Shown piece by piece: positions 1 to 9,370 of a DNA stretch of 64,000 nt; within the stretch, counting starts at the first letter, position 1; each line of letters begins with the position of its first letter. A program made the translations under genes and the position numbers. The notes under the pieces were generated by a model. The model saw only the letters and a program-made list of their open reading frames with translations, had not been told where the DNA came from and ran no database searches. The DNA is from Candidatus Poribacteria bacterium (GTDB taxonomy: Bacteria; Poribacteria; WGA-4E; WGA-3G): positions 1 through 64,000 of the forward strand of contig JAJECN010000040.1 of assembly GCA_022821965.1 (NCBI GenBank), in the 5' to 3' direction.

Positions 1-60
1 GGCAAGATACTTATCGAAGACTTGCCATTAGCTACGATAAACTTAGAGAAACGCGTTTAG
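1..60 (+). CDS. possible 3' end of a gene cut by the window edge
   Basis: Reading from base 1 gives 19 sense codons ending in TAG at 58-60 (GKILIEDLPLATINLEKRV). The residue mix is protein-like, but the segment is too short to assign to a family. It may equally be chance open frame. The 90 bases between it and the next gene hold a TATGAT hexamer (83-88) without a good -35. Confidence 0.2.
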   Translation, partial: GKILIEDLPLATINLEKRV

Positions 61-150
61 GATTTCGGTATCTCGCATATTCTATGATTAACTTTCGCAC
101 GACTTTCAACCATTCTTAGCGCGTACTCGCTATGAGTTCAAGGAGTAAAA

Positions 151-2316
151 GTGAAAAATTTTTTTATGCTGACAAGTATCGCTATTGTGATTCTCTGCCA
201 CTTGAGCTGCTCTCCTGACGAAGAGCAGATGCAAACTGAAAATCCTTTGACAAGCGATACACTAACAAGTTTCGGTGCCCCACTTTTAGGGGATGTCGTC
301 CTGGAAAATATGTATGAAGACGAAGCCCGAAAGTTAACAGATAAAACTCCCGTTCAAATCGTTACAGTTCTTGAAGGCACGAGCAGAGTTGTCCTTCAGG
401 CTCGGTTTCGTGGCGTTCGAGATCTTGGCTTCGGATTCCCCCTTTACGAGTGCGAACTGATGGATGAATCTGCCGAGGCTATGGGTGGTATTGCCCAAGG
501 AATGTCGGGAAGTCCGGTCGGACCTCCCGGACGTATCATGGGTGCACTTGCTTACGGCAACAGTTTCTCGAAGGCACCGACTCGGTTTTTGGTGACATCC
601 ATTGACGCAATGGATGCTTCAATTGATCATCAACCGCTTGGTGATTTTCTCGAACAAGAGCCTGCGCCTGCTGCTCCCGCTGCAGGAATTAACGCCACCT
701 ACGCGCCAGTAAAAACGCCTATAATGATCACCGGAATACAACCACATAGGATTCAGGAACTTTCTTCACATCTCCCTGACTCACGGCACAATTTCGTTGA
801 ATTATTCGCGCATATTGGTGGTGCACCCGCGGCACCTCCAGCAGGGACCTCACCGAAACTGGCAGCGGGCGATATGATTGGTGTTGCCATAGCGACCGGG
901 GACATTGTCAACGCAATAGGCTTTGGCACCGTGACACAAGTTTACGACGATAAATTTATAGCGTTTGGGCATCCGATGTTTGGCGATGGAAAGTCCGCAT
1001 TACCGGTATATAGAGCCGTCACCAATGGTATCGTCCCGAACTTAATGGCATCCTTTAAATCTTCCTCCATTTACGGCAATCCAATCGGAACCATAACAAA
1101 AGACCTCACACCGGCGATTGTCGGTGAATTTGGGGCACCACCACCCATGATTCCTGTCAAGGTCTCTTACCATCCAGCAAACAGCCCAACAGCGATAGAG
1201 AAACACCATCGCGTGGCGTATGGACAAGAATTATACGTACCCATTGTTGCTGCGATTACTATGGATGCCCTTCGGATGGAGGTAAGTAATGGTACAGTGG
1301 ATGGCACTGTTACACTCCAATTTCAAGAAACAGATACCGTTTATACCGAATCGTTCCGAAGAACCTCTCCAGTTCCATTTATAGATGTGCTAATAAACGT
1401 AGATCAGATTGTCCGCTCTTTCGTTGATACACTGGCAAACAGTGCCGGTAAAGCGACCTTAAAATCGGTATCGATCTCCATCACAGATAAACCACAAATC
1501 ACTAAAGCAGAGATTGCGGAAGTTATCGCGCCTGAAGAGATTATACCGGGTGAAAGTGCCACCTTCTCAATTGTCTTAGTCCCACACTGGAGCACGGCTG
1601 GCGTTGAACGCACGATTCAGAGAGACGTTACGCTCGAAATTCCTGAAGACTTCCCAGCTGGAGAAGCAAACCTTAGTGTTGCCGCAGCAGGTCCACCTGA
1701 CTTTTTCGGGGACTTCGGACCGCCACCTGGTGCTATTATTGATTTTGAATTCGGTGGCTTCGGCGATGAAGAGGAAAGACCCGTACCGAAAAATCTGGAT
1801 GAACTCATCAAGCAGATGCAGGAAGATCAGATAGACCCAGGTTTAATCACGGTAACCCTGTCGCCATCTGGATTCGGTGGAGACTTCCCACCACTACCAC
1901 CAGGCCTATTCCCCGGAGACCTTCCACTTCCTGAAGGCTTCCTACCACCAGACGCTGAAATGCCTGAAGATGATGAAGAAGGTGATGATGGCAACGGTGA
2001 TGCGGAAGAAATGCCTGAAAATGGCGAGGAAGATGATGGTGAAGCACCTGAAGATGGTGAGGACGGCGGGGATGGTGATGGTGAAATACCACCAGATTTA
2101 CAACTCCCTGAAGGTTTCCCACCGCTTGATGGATTACCATTCCCAGAGGATATTGGACCACCACCGACTGTCGAAACTGAACTCACTATCAATGGATTCA
2201 TCGTAACAGGTTATAAGGATATAACAGTTACGATAAAAGGTGAAGACCTGGACATGGGTGATGGGATGATCCCAGAACTCCCTGAGTTACCCGCGGAACC
2301 ACCCGTAGAAGAATAA
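151..2316 (+). CDS. SpoIVB/S55-type peptidase-domain lipoprotein with acidic Pro-rich C-terminus
   Basis: GTG start at 151, preceded by AAGGAG (140-145). An N-terminal hydrophobic segment ends in Cys20, so an exported lipoprotein is likely, although the lipobox is imperfect (His at -3). The S55 nucleophile motif GMSGSP lies at residues 117-122 (Ser119 by analogy with SpoIVB). The GTVTQVYDD..AFGHPMFGDG block with His274 lies further on, so the order is the reverse of SpoIVB (His before Ser). Residues of about 540-700 are Pro/Asp/Glu/Gly-rich low complexity, possibly a periplasmic or surface spacer. A second S55 protein is encoded at 49438-51315. In sporulating bacteria the family cleaves a signalling protein; here no sporulation genes are seen, so the substrate is unknown and protease activity is inferred from the motif only. 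Confidence 0.8.
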   Translation: MKNFFMLTSIAIVILCHLSCSPDEEQMQTENPLTSDTLTSFGAPLLGDVVLENMYEDEARKLTDKTPVQIVTVLEGTSRVVLQARFRGVRDLGFGFPLYECELMDESAEAMGGIAQGMSGSPVGPPGRIMGALAYGNSFSKAPTRFLVTSIDAMDASIDHQPLGDFLEQEPAPAAPAAGINATYAPVKTPIMITGIQPHRIQELSSHLPDSRHNFVELFAHIGGAPAAPPAGTSPKLAAGDMIGVAIATGDIVNAIGFGTVTQVYDDKFIAFGHPMFGDGKSALPVYRAVTNGIVPNLMASFKSSSIYGNPIGTITKDLTPAIVGEFGAPPPMIPVKVSYHPANSPTAIEKHHRVAYGQELYVPIVAAITMDALRMEVSNGTVDGTVTLQFQETDTVYTESFRRTSPVPFIDVLINVDQIVRSFVDTLANSAGKATLKSVSISITDKPQITKAEIAEVIAPEEIIPGESATFSIVLVPHWSTAGVERTIQRDVTLEIPEDFPAGEANLSVAAAGPPDFFGDFGPPPGAIIDFEFGGFGDEEERPVPKNLDELIKQMQEDQIDPGLITVTLSPSGFGGDFPPLPPGLFPGDLPLPEGFLPPDAEMPEDDEEGDDGNGDAEEMPENGEEDDGEAPEDGEDGGDGDGEIPPDLQLPEGFPPLDGLPFPEDIGPPPTVETELTINGFIVTGYKDITVTIKGEDLDMGDGMIPELPELPAEPPVEE

Positions 2317-2364
2317 TATTTTCTTAAATAGGATCGGTCTCCAGACCACAATACCTATAACAAC

Positions 2365-2407
2365 AATCTGGGCAGATCTTCGGAACTGCCCAGATTATTC
2401 CTTTTTT
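2365..2407 (+). terminator. intrinsic terminator after the S55 gene
   Basis: Perfect 11-bp stem AATCTGGGCAG / CTGCCCAGATT (2365-2375 and 2386-2396) around a UCUUCGGA-type loop, followed by ATTCCTTTTTT. It lies between the convergent S55 gene and the oxidoreductase gene, so it may end transcription from both sides. Confidence 0.8.
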
Positions 2408-2422
2408 CAACAGAGTTGCTAT

Positions 2423-3550
2423 CTATGTGCTTTCACGCATAACTGGGCCCCGCTGCACATAACACTGCACAATGTCAATGATGAGTGCAATGTCGTTTCG
2501 TGCTGATTCCAGTGAGGTATAGCACGGTTCACCTTCCGTGATGCAGGCATGGAAATGACGCAATTCCCGCACAAACGCGCTTTCCCATTCAACCGCAGGT
2601 GTCTTGCTATAGGTCGTGCCATCGGCATCTATTCCGTGTATTGTCACTTCTGACAGGATACCCCGAGAAAAACCGGTCGGATAGGATACGAGTACCCGTT
2701 TGTTATCGCCGTAGATTTCCAACGTCTCCTTGAAATCCCACAAATCTGGCAGATCTACCCACGTCGCGACACAGCGTGCGCCATTCGGATATCCAAACAC
2801 AATCGTCACACCGCGTCCCTCGGACCAGACTTCCGCGCTCACGACTTCATTCGGTGAGCCGAGCATGACCCGTAAACTATAGATGTCGTGGATCATGCTG
2901 CCAGCAAGCAGATAGAACACTCGTGCTGCCTTGCTTTGGATGTCGCTGTCGAGTCCGGTTTGTGATAACAACTCGCCGATGGCTTCCGCTTGTGCTTTTT
3001 CACGCGCCGCGCCCGCTGGCTTAAATGCATCCGCTGGAACATCATCGAATCGCTCAACATCGAATTGGCTCAGGTGTAGACTATTATTTGGATGGAGATG
3101 GTTAATCTGGACAAAGCGGTAACTTTCCATTGTATCTACTTCATGTTTGGCGACCTGGAAAGCGGGGTCATGCACCTTCATATAACCGGCTTGCGCGACC
3201 GTGCCGGACTTACGTTGTGCTGCCAGCATCGCATCCATCTCTTGAAGTGAAAAGCAGACAGGTTTCTCAATAAAAACATGCTTCCCCGCTTCAAAAGCGG
3301 CGAGTGCCACTTGCGTTTTCGGGTCACCGTGGCACAGCAGCACCGCATCTACATCTGTAGCCAACAATTCATTGTAATCCGTCACGAATTGCGGAACATG
3401 GAATCGTTTCGCAACCGCTTGTGCAGCACCGCGAGACAGATCACAGACAATCGGCACCTCAAATTCTCGATGGAGCGCGGTAAGATTAGGAAGATGATGC
3501 ACTTGGGCAATCGCACCACACCCGATAACACCTATTTGTATACGACTCAT
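2423..3550 (-). CDS. Gfo/Idh/MocA family NAD(P)-dependent oxidoreductase
   Basis: A 375-aa protein with an N-terminal Rossmann fold: the nucleotide-binding glycine motif is in IGVIGCGAIAQVHH (residues 6-19). The family EKP motif (FIEKPVCFSL, about residue 95) follows, where Lys is the usual catalytic residue. The C-terminal half is the alpha/beta substrate domain. The family oxidises or epimerises sugars and related polyols; the actual substrate cannot be read from the sequence. GGAGG lies about 10 bases before the ATG. It is a single gene, convergent with the S55 gene and divergent from the PIN module. Confidence 0.9.
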   Translation of the reverse strand: MSRIQIGVIGCGAIAQVHHLPNLTALHREFEVPIVCDLSRGAAQAVAKRFHVPQFVTDYNELLATDVDAVLLCHGDPKTQVALAAFEAGKHVFIEKPVCFSLQEMDAMLAAQRKSGTVAQAGYMKVHDPAFQVAKHEVDTMESYRFVQINHLHPNNSLHLSQFDVERFDDVPADAFKPAGAAREKAQAEAIGELLSQTGLDSDIQSKAARVFYLLAGSMIHDIYSLRVMLGSPNEVVSAEVWSEGRGVTIVFGYPNGARCVATWVDLPDLWDFKETLEIYGDNKRVLVSYPTGFSRGILSEVTIHGIDADGTTYSKTPAVEWESAFVRELRHFHACITEGEPCYTSLESARNDIALIIDIVQCYVQRGPVMREST

Positions 3551-3743
3551 AAAGTCTAACCTCCAGCAGACAACGCTTTCTATATGCGATTATCGTATCA
3601 TATACACGAAATAGATGCAATGACAGTTATCATACCATTTCAGATTATTTTCTTTTACTCTTTTATCCTAAATTATGCTACAATAGTAGACAGACATGCT
3701 TCTGAACTTTTTGGAAAATCCTGATAACAGGAGGTAATAAAAA

Positions 3744-4184
3744 ATGGACGTAATTGAGATGCCTGATGCTGATATTTATGAAGTGAGTCTCGAAGCCCTT
3801 ATGGACAAACTGGGTCCTGGTGGAATGAAGCGGTTTCTTCGGCAGTGCAAACCGCAAGAGAGTGAGGCTGCCTTGGTGTCGTGGAAACTTTGCAAACGAG
3901 ATATGGCACTGATTCAGCAGAAGATTTATGAAGCAAGGGTAGCGGAACAAGACAATCTTGAAAAAGGAGTGGAACTAAGCGATCATGAGATTTATCAATT
4001 GGGGCTCAAAGCGATTTCGGGAAAACTGGGGCCCGCTGGTCTAATGCGGTTTCTCTTAATTAGCAAACCCGGCACGGGCGATTATTCGGTAGACCGGCAT
4101 AAACTCTTTACGCCTGATCTGGATACAATCGTGGACGAGATTCAAAGTGCAGAAAAGGCAAACCAAGTGCTAGAAACGGAATAA
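3744..4184 (+). CDS. putative antitoxin-like partner of the PIN protein, internally duplicated
   Basis: A 146-aa soluble protein, AGGAGGT at 3729-3735. It contains two copies of a module of about 40 residues: DIYEVSLEALMDKLGPGGMKRFLRQ (first 20 shown by its ends only: starts at residue 10, ends about 36) and EIYQLGLKAISGKLGPAGLM..FL (about residues 83-107), the second followed by GTGDYSVDRH. Single-module proteins with the LGP.G..RFL and GDY..R pattern are, from memory, common beside PIN genes in Poribacteria and cyanobacteria. The next gene, a PIN nuclease, starts 9 bases downstream, so an antitoxin role is inferred from context. No known DNA-binding domain was recognised. Confidence 0.6.
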   Translation: MDVIEMPDADIYEVSLEALMDKLGPGGMKRFLRQCKPQESEAALVSWKLCKRDMALIQQKIYEARVAEQDNLEKGVELSDHEIYQLGLKAISGKLGPAGLMRFLLISKPGTGDYSVDRHKLFTPDLDTIVDEIQSAEKANQVLETE

Positions 4185-4193
4185 ACAAAGCAC

Positions 4194-4667
4194 ATGGAAA
4201 CCTATTTTCAACGCAAGAAAATCTATCTGGACACTTGTTGTCTAATTCGTACCTTTGATGACCAGACACAAGTAAGAATTCAGCATGAAACTGAATCCAT
4301 CGTAGGCATTATCTCCCATTTTCAGACAGGACACTGGCTATGGATTTCCAGCGGGATTTTGACGTTTGAAGTCAACCAAACCTTTGATTCAACACAGCGA
4401 GACGATATAAACGACATACTAAATTACGTGCATCAGACAGTCCGCATTGGGACCGCGGAAAAAGCGAGAGGCAAAACTCTTGAAGCGTTGGGTTTTAAGG
4501 CAGCAGATGCCTTGCATATTGCTTGTGCTGAAAGTGGTAGAGCAGATGTCTTGCTTACAACAGATGACAGGATGCTGAGACAGTCGAAACGTCGCCTCGC
4601 GCAACTTCACGTCCGCGTCGAAAATCCGCACATCTGGTTCCAAGAAATGACTGAAAGTGACAAGTAA
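4194..4667 (+). CDS. PIN-domain ribonuclease, probable toxin
   Basis: A 157-aa PIN fold. The acidic metal-binding residues are visible: Asp13 in IYLDTCCLIR, Glu59 in ILTFEVNQ, Asp105 in KAADALHIA and Asp124 in LLTTDDRML. PIN toxins cut RNA, often tRNA or the sarcin-ricin loop; the target here is unknown. The start has no clear ribosome site and lies 9 bases after the preceding stop, so translation is probably coupled to the partner gene. The pair looks like a type II toxin-antitoxin module. Confidence 0.8.
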   Translation: METYFQRKKIYLDTCCLIRTFDDQTQVRIQHETESIVGIISHFQTGHWLWISSGILTFEVNQTFDSTQRDDINDILNYVHQTVRIGTAEKARGKTLEALGFKAADALHIACAESGRADVLLTTDDRMLRQSKRRLAQLHVRVENPHIWFQEMTESDK

Positions 4668-4711
4668 GAAATGACAGACATTGAAGTAGATAAACTCAAG
4701 CAAGGGAGAGT

Positions 4712-6334
4712 ATGAATATGGATATGACAATTATCCCATGGCAAATGGTTCTTTTGTGTGGATTATCTGTGTGTGTTGGATGGGGAATACGCGGCAACTT
4801 CGGGCACGAATATGGGGCAGCACTCGCCGGTGCGCTCGGAGCGATGGCAATCGCTTTACTCTCCGGAAGAGAAGATTGGTGGCGGCACGTTCACTACTTC
4901 GCGCTGTTTGGGGCAATCGGTTGGTCCTTCGGTGGAAGTATGTCATATATGATGGTCGTCGGGTACAGCCATTCGTCTCAATCTCTGACTGTGTTTTATG
5001 GATTCGCGAATCTATTCGCGATCGGTTTCTTGTGGGCAGCTTTGGGCGGTGCCGGAACTGCGCTGCCTGCGTTCCTGACGCATAATCAACTGTCTCTGCT
5101 CTTTACGCCAATCGCGGCAGTCTTCATCGGTTGGTCGCTTCAAGCAGCCATCATTGACCGTGTTCTTGCACCGAAACGGATGCAACGCCACGAAAGTCCG
5201 CTCTACTGGTATGATACAGATTGGGTCGCTGCATTGGTGGCGATCATCGCCGCAGTTATCGTCGCGCTCTTCCGTGGCGGTTTGGATATGGGCACGAACC
5301 TCGTCCTATATATGGGTATCGGTTGGTTCGGCGGATTTTTGTTGCTCGTAAATGTTTGTCGCCTCCGTATGACCCCACCGCGTGGGGACAACTGGGCAGG
5401 TTGTGTCGGTATGGTTATCGGAATCTTGGGGTACTGTTCGCGTTATGAACTCAGCGGTGTCGCTTTTGCTACACTAATGACAGGTTTCGGCGGCGGCATT
5501 GCGTTTTCATTTGGACAATTATTGAAACTTATCTTCATCTGGATCGGTAACCGAACGAATTTGCACACGAATTGGCACAGCGTCATGGAACAGACCCAAG
5601 GCTTCCTATTCGGACTCGGTATTGCAATACCGTTTGGTCTCCTTCTTAACAAAGCACCGCTCTTAGAAACAAACCCAAATTTTCCACAATGGACGGAAAT
5701 ATTCGCTGTGTTCACTGTGCTGATTCTATTGACGTACGTCAATTATAGGAAGGCAGCGGGAACGTGGGTGGATTTAGTTGAAGGCTTACCAGAGCGATTT
5801 TTTGGGCTGCCTGTTGTCGGCTGGTTTCGGCATTCGAGAGGATGGATAGGCTGGTTCGAGCTGTTCTATATCGGTCTCGGTATTGCCTGTGTCTGGCTTT
5901 TGTCGGTACATTTCCGAGAACCGCTCGCCTTTATTCCAGCGAGTTGGTTAGGGAAAGGTCAACTTCTCTTTTTTGTATTTATCTGGTGGGTAGTTATCTT
6001 CAACTTTGAGCGGGCGTTAGTCGGCTTCAGTCCACACCGTCTGACAACAGAAGGCGTGATTACGCTCAACGCGATTATCTGCACCGTGCTGATGGCATTG
6101 GGACCATTGGCTGTGCCGAAACAGACAGGGAGTCTCTTTTCGTTCACCGACTGGGTTTGGCAGACATTGATCTGGGGGATAGTCGTGCTGGTAGGGACGA
6201 CGGTTGTTTTCTGGGGTATCAAGCACCTGCTCTACGGAAAAGAACATGCAGGAGGCGCAGCACTCCACATCCGATTCGGAGCGGATTCCAACGCGCCGAA
6301 GGCGAAACCAAAAGCGGGAGAACAGCACCCGTAA
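4712..6334 (+). CDS. polytopic membrane protein of unknown function
   Basis: A 540-aa protein with roughly 11-13 hydrophobic segments spread over its length, and Gly-rich helices such as GAALAGALGAMAIALLSG near the N-terminus. I do not recognise the family. A charged, Lys/Ala/Pro-rich tail follows the last segment. AAGGGAGAG at 4702-4710 suits the ATG at 4712 or, with better spacing, the ATG at 4718. It follows the PIN gene by 44 bases on the same strand but need not be in its operon. It could be a transporter or membrane enzyme; no signature decides. Confidence 0.7.
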   Translation: MNMDMTIIPWQMVLLCGLSVCVGWGIRGNFGHEYGAALAGALGAMAIALLSGREDWWRHVHYFALFGAIGWSFGGSMSYMMVVGYSHSSQSLTVFYGFANLFAIGFLWAALGGAGTALPAFLTHNQLSLLFTPIAAVFIGWSLQAAIIDRVLAPKRMQRHESPLYWYDTDWVAALVAIIAAVIVALFRGGLDMGTNLVLYMGIGWFGGFLLLVNVCRLRMTPPRGDNWAGCVGMVIGILGYCSRYELSGVAFATLMTGFGGGIAFSFGQLLKLIFIWIGNRTNLHTNWHSVMEQTQGFLFGLGIAIPFGLLLNKAPLLETNPNFPQWTEIFAVFTVLILLTYVNYRKAAGTWVDLVEGLPERFFGLPVVGWFRHSRGWIGWFELFYIGLGIACVWLLSVHFREPLAFIPASWLGKGQLLFFVFIWWVVIFNFERALVGFSPHRLTTEGVITLNAIICTVLMALGPLAVPKQTGSLFSFTDWVWQTLIWGIVVLVGTTVVFWGIKHLLYGKEHAGGAALHIRFGADSNAPKAKPKAGEQHP

Positions 6335-6340
6335 TGATAG

Positions 6341-6453
6341 CAATTAGCTATCAGCAGTTAGCAATCAGAAGGCGAGGTTGAGAAACCTCGCCAACGGTAG
6401 AGGGTAACAGGCAATGAATTTCCCTACTACGAGCGGGTGTGTTTGTAGTAGGG
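6341..6453. repeat. intergenic repeat and hairpins
   Basis: AGCAATTAGCTATCAGCAG (6346-6364) belongs to the CAGTTATCAG-type repeat family seen in at least six other gaps. GGCGAGGTT / AACCTCGCC (6371-6379 and 6384-6392) and CCCTACTAC / GTAGTAGGG (6422-6430 and 6445-6453) are perfect hairpins. Neither has a strong T-run, so termination is possible but not clear. Confidence 0.6.
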
Positions 6454-6514
6454 CGATTCATCGTACGTTCGGGAATTACCTATGTGCGAGAATAGGAACT
6501 GCGCCTACGAAATT

Positions 6515-7666
6515 TTAACCGTGTGTATGTCGTTGGCGATATACTTGTCCACCCTTCACAACGGCAACCGGCTCCAATTTCTGTTTGCCGACCCTCACCT
6601 GATCTCGCGCATCTATCAGTTGAAATTCACCCTCGCGCAGTTCAAAAATCACAGCGTCGCCCCACGCGTCAACAGCCAACGTGCCGACCTGTTCCGGCAT
6701 CAATATGGTTTCAGCGGGGACACTTGTGACCTTCGCGAGTGCGTCATCAAACGACATACCGAGATATAGGAATTTGTTAACGACATTCACGAGATCGTAA
6801 ACCGGACCGTCAACATTATAGGTATGTAGATCAGACGAAATTGTTGTCGGTTCAACGCCTTGTGCCATCGCTTTCTGGACGACATCCCAACTGAAAGAGC
6901 CTGCACCGTGTCCAACGTCGAAGATAACACCGCGCGCAATCGCCGCATGGACTGAATCCCGTATCTTGCCATCTTCATCTAAGATACCACATTCCATATC
7001 ATGAAAGCAGTGCGTTAGAATATCACGCTCACCCATCAGAGCCAATATATCGTCAATGGACTTACACCACGCATCTTGTGGATGCACCATTATCGGCAGT
7101 CCAGCAGCATCAGCAGCTTCACGCGCTCTGTGCAACGGCACCATACCTGCTCTCTCACCGACGATACTCTCCCGCGTCAATCGGACCTTAACGCCTAAGA
7201 TGATGTCCCGATGCTGTTCTATCATTTGGCATGCTTTGCCAACATCGGCATAGTCAGGGTTTTCTAACTCCCCAATCTCTTGCGTGAGCATGCCTTGCGA
7301 TGAAATGTTCAGTTGTGCGAGGATACGAGTATCGCTGACATCAATGACGTATTTACGGAAACCGGGAAATGTATCTGCCCCTGCTGAACCGGCATCAACA
7401 ACTGTCGTTGCACCGCGTGCTAAACAGGTCGGATCCGGTTCAATCCCGAAGTGGCTTACGCCGTAGAAAACATGCACGTGTAAGTCGATTAAACCGGGTG
7501 TGACGAAACATCCGTCAGCATTTAATACTTCGCGTGCCTCAGATGTCGGTATATTATTACTGATTGCTGAGACGCGCCCATTCGCAAATGCTACGTCTTT
7601 GCGTGCGTGGATACCTTGCGCCGGATCGACGACGGTTCCGTTTTTGATAACCAGTTCATAGTTCAT
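6515..7666 (-). CDS. amidohydrolase/deacetylase-family metallohydrolase
   Basis: A 383-aa protein of the dihydroorotase-like amidohydrolase superfamily. Visible metal ligands: HxH in GLIDLHVHVFYG, the Lys of LGVKVRL (candidate carboxylated lysine), His in MVHPQD, His in LTHCFH and Asp in SSDLHTY. The open frame extends 15 codons upstream, but the ATG at 7666 has AGAGG before it and begins the conserved MNYELVIKNGTVVDPAQG, so it is preferred. Relatives are annotated as selenocysteine-neighbour or N-acyl deacetylases; the substrate is unknown. It sits 73 bases after the dioxygenase-HEAT gene on the same strand and may be cotranscribed. Confidence 0.85.
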   Translation of the reverse strand: MNYELVIKNGTVVDPAQGIHARKDVAFANGRVSAISNNIPTSEAREVLNADGCFVTPGLIDLHVHVFYGVSHFGIEPDPTCLARGATTVVDAGSAGADTFPGFRKYVIDVSDTRILAQLNISSQGMLTQEIGELENPDYADVGKACQMIEQHRDIILGVKVRLTRESIVGERAGMVPLHRAREAADAAGLPIMVHPQDAWCKSIDDILALMGERDILTHCFHDMECGILDEDGKIRDSVHAAIARGVIFDVGHGAGSFSWDVVQKAMAQGVEPTTISSDLHTYNVDGPVYDLVNVVNKFLYLGMSFDDALAKVTSVPAETILMPEQVGTLAVDAWGDAVIFELREGEFQLIDARDQVRVGKQKLEPVAVVKGGQVYRQRHTHG

Positions 7667-7739
7667 GTAGGAAGCCTCTAAGAATAAGAAGTAAGCGCGC
7701 TTTGTCAGCACGCCGACCAGAAATTAACCTGTTGTCTGT

Positions 7740-9248
7740 TTAATGTGTACTCTCACGACTTGTAATCGGACACCATCGTGCCATCAGTAGATAATCAAAC
7801 AGTGCCGATTCCGCTTCCGGTGTGTCAATACGCTTCAGTGCGTGGATAGTGTTGTCTCGGACATAGCGATCTTCGTCCCAAAGGGCTTTCGCCAGTACCG
7901 GAACTGCGTCGCTTGCGGCGGGTCCAATCTGTGCCAACGCCAAGGCCGCTTCAAAGCGCGCCTGCTTATCGTCATCATTATCGAGCATATCAATTAGGAC
8001 AGGGACAGCCGGTGCGGCGATTGGACCGAGACTACCGAAGGCTTCAGGGAGATAGCGACGGACTTCTACATTATCGTCTTTCGTCCGTTCCATCAACGCT
8101 GGGATAGCAGGTTCCGCTGCGTCACCTATCTGTGCCAAAGCATAAGCGGCTTCAATGCGGACCGTCTCTTCGGTGTGTTGTAACGCTTCGCTCAATGCAG
8201 GAACAGCCGGAGCACCGACCGCTGTCAATGCATAAGCTGCCATTCGTCGCATGATCTGGTCTTCAACGCCAAGCACCTCAATCAATTGAGAGACAGCTGG
8301 TGCACCAATCGCCCCGAGGGCATAAGCGGCGTTCAGGCGAACAGGTTCATAAACATCACACAAACCTTGGATGAGGTGCGGAACTGCCTCTGCAGCGGAT
8401 TCACCAAACATACCCAAGCCGTCAGCGGCGCGGGAACGAACAGCCCCGTCATCATCGCTCAATCCTGCAATGTGTTTTGTCAAATTCCCATTAGCAGCCT
8501 GTGCTGCCTGTCCATTGGATTCCCCTGCCATCCAATTCCAGACGTGTCGCCACGTCCCCTGATGCGTGAGGGTTTCCCGATCGCTATCTTCCAGTTTCCA
8601 GTCCGGATCTGTTACGTTCCACTCGGGTGCTTGTGGTGCGTCCATCCGAATGAACTGGAACTTCATCATATAGCGTGTTTTGTCCGTCTGGTTTGCCATG
8701 GCACGATGCCAGAGGTCGAAGTGGATAATCGTTAAGGTGCCAGCCTCACCACTGAGTGCTAACTCACCATCGTTATCCTTAGTGATTCTCGTGTCATAGT
8801 ACTGCGTTCCGGGTAAGACAGCAGAAGGTCCAATTTCGAGGGGTGAGTCCTGTGGATAGTAGAACGCCATCGCCCAGCGCGGTCGGTGGTGACGCACCTT
8901 TTGATAACCCCAATAACTATCCTTGTGAAATCCCTGCCCGTCGCTATGCGGACGGTTTTGGTGGGGATGTCGATGGGAATGCATGACGTAATTCTCGCCC
9001 AAAATACTCGTAAATGCCCCACGGACGGTAGGTTCTTCAAAAACCGCCTGTAGTTCAGGGACGCGAGGCAAGATATTATTCCCTAAATTCCCCTCTTTTG
9101 CGGTGTATTCCTGCGTTTTGCGGTAGATAGTCTCATGAACACTGCGTGGCAGATCGGCTTTTATCGTGAGATGCCCATTCACAATAAAATCACGCATCTG
9201 TGCGTCGGTTAGTTTATTGCTTTCATTTAAACGCGAATTCGCTTGCAT
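7740..9248 (-). CDS. phytanoyl-CoA dioxygenase domain fused to HEAT repeats
   Basis: A 502-aa two-part protein. Residues about 10-220 form a PhyH-type Fe(II)/2-oxoglutarate dioxygenase: HxD iron ligands His108 and Asp110 (GFHKDSYWG), distal His181 (LWHRAMAN) and Arg192 as the likely 2-oxoglutarate ligand. Residues about 255-500 hold seven HEAT-like repeats with the pattern ..VR..AA.ALG.IG..A.P.L. HEAT or phycobilin-lyase-like repeats normally bind proteins, so the tail may dock a partner. ATG at 9248 is chosen because GGGAG lies 8 bases upstream; a TTG two codons earlier is too close to it. The substrate is unknown. Confidence 0.85.
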   Translation of the reverse strand: MQANSRLNESNKLTDAQMRDFIVNGHLTIKADLPRSVHETIYRKTQEYTAKEGNLGNNILPRVPELQAVFEEPTVRGAFTSILGENYVMHSHRHPHQNRPHSDGQGFHKDSYWGYQKVRHHRPRWAMAFYYPQDSPLEIGPSAVLPGTQYYDTRITKDNDGELALSGEAGTLTIIHFDLWHRAMANQTDKTRYMMKFQFIRMDAPQAPEWNVTDPDWKLEDSDRETLTHQGTWRHVWNWMAGESNGQAAQAANGNLTKHIAGLSDDDGAVRSRAADGLGMFGESAAEAVPHLIQGLCDVYEPVRLNAAYALGAIGAPAVSQLIEVLGVEDQIMRRMAAYALTAVGAPAVPALSEALQHTEETVRIEAAYALAQIGDAAEPAIPALMERTKDDNVEVRRYLPEAFGSLGPIAAPAVPVLIDMLDNDDDKQARFEAALALAQIGPAASDAVPVLAKALWDEDRYVRDNTIHALKRIDTPEAESALFDYLLMARWCPITSRESTH

Positions 9249-9370
9249 GATCAAAACTCCCTTTTGTGAAAATAGAGTTATTTCTCTACAGATAGTTCTT
9301 AGCAGTCAGCGGGCGGAATACGGAAATATTCCTACAGAAAATAAGATACCTATACCCTATTTTATTTAAG

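Noticed and set aside
1827-2206. Ser/Pro- and Gly-rich antisense frames under the S55 lipoprotein tail
   Set aside because: They are shadows of the Asp/Glu/Pro-rich triplet repeats on the plus strand.
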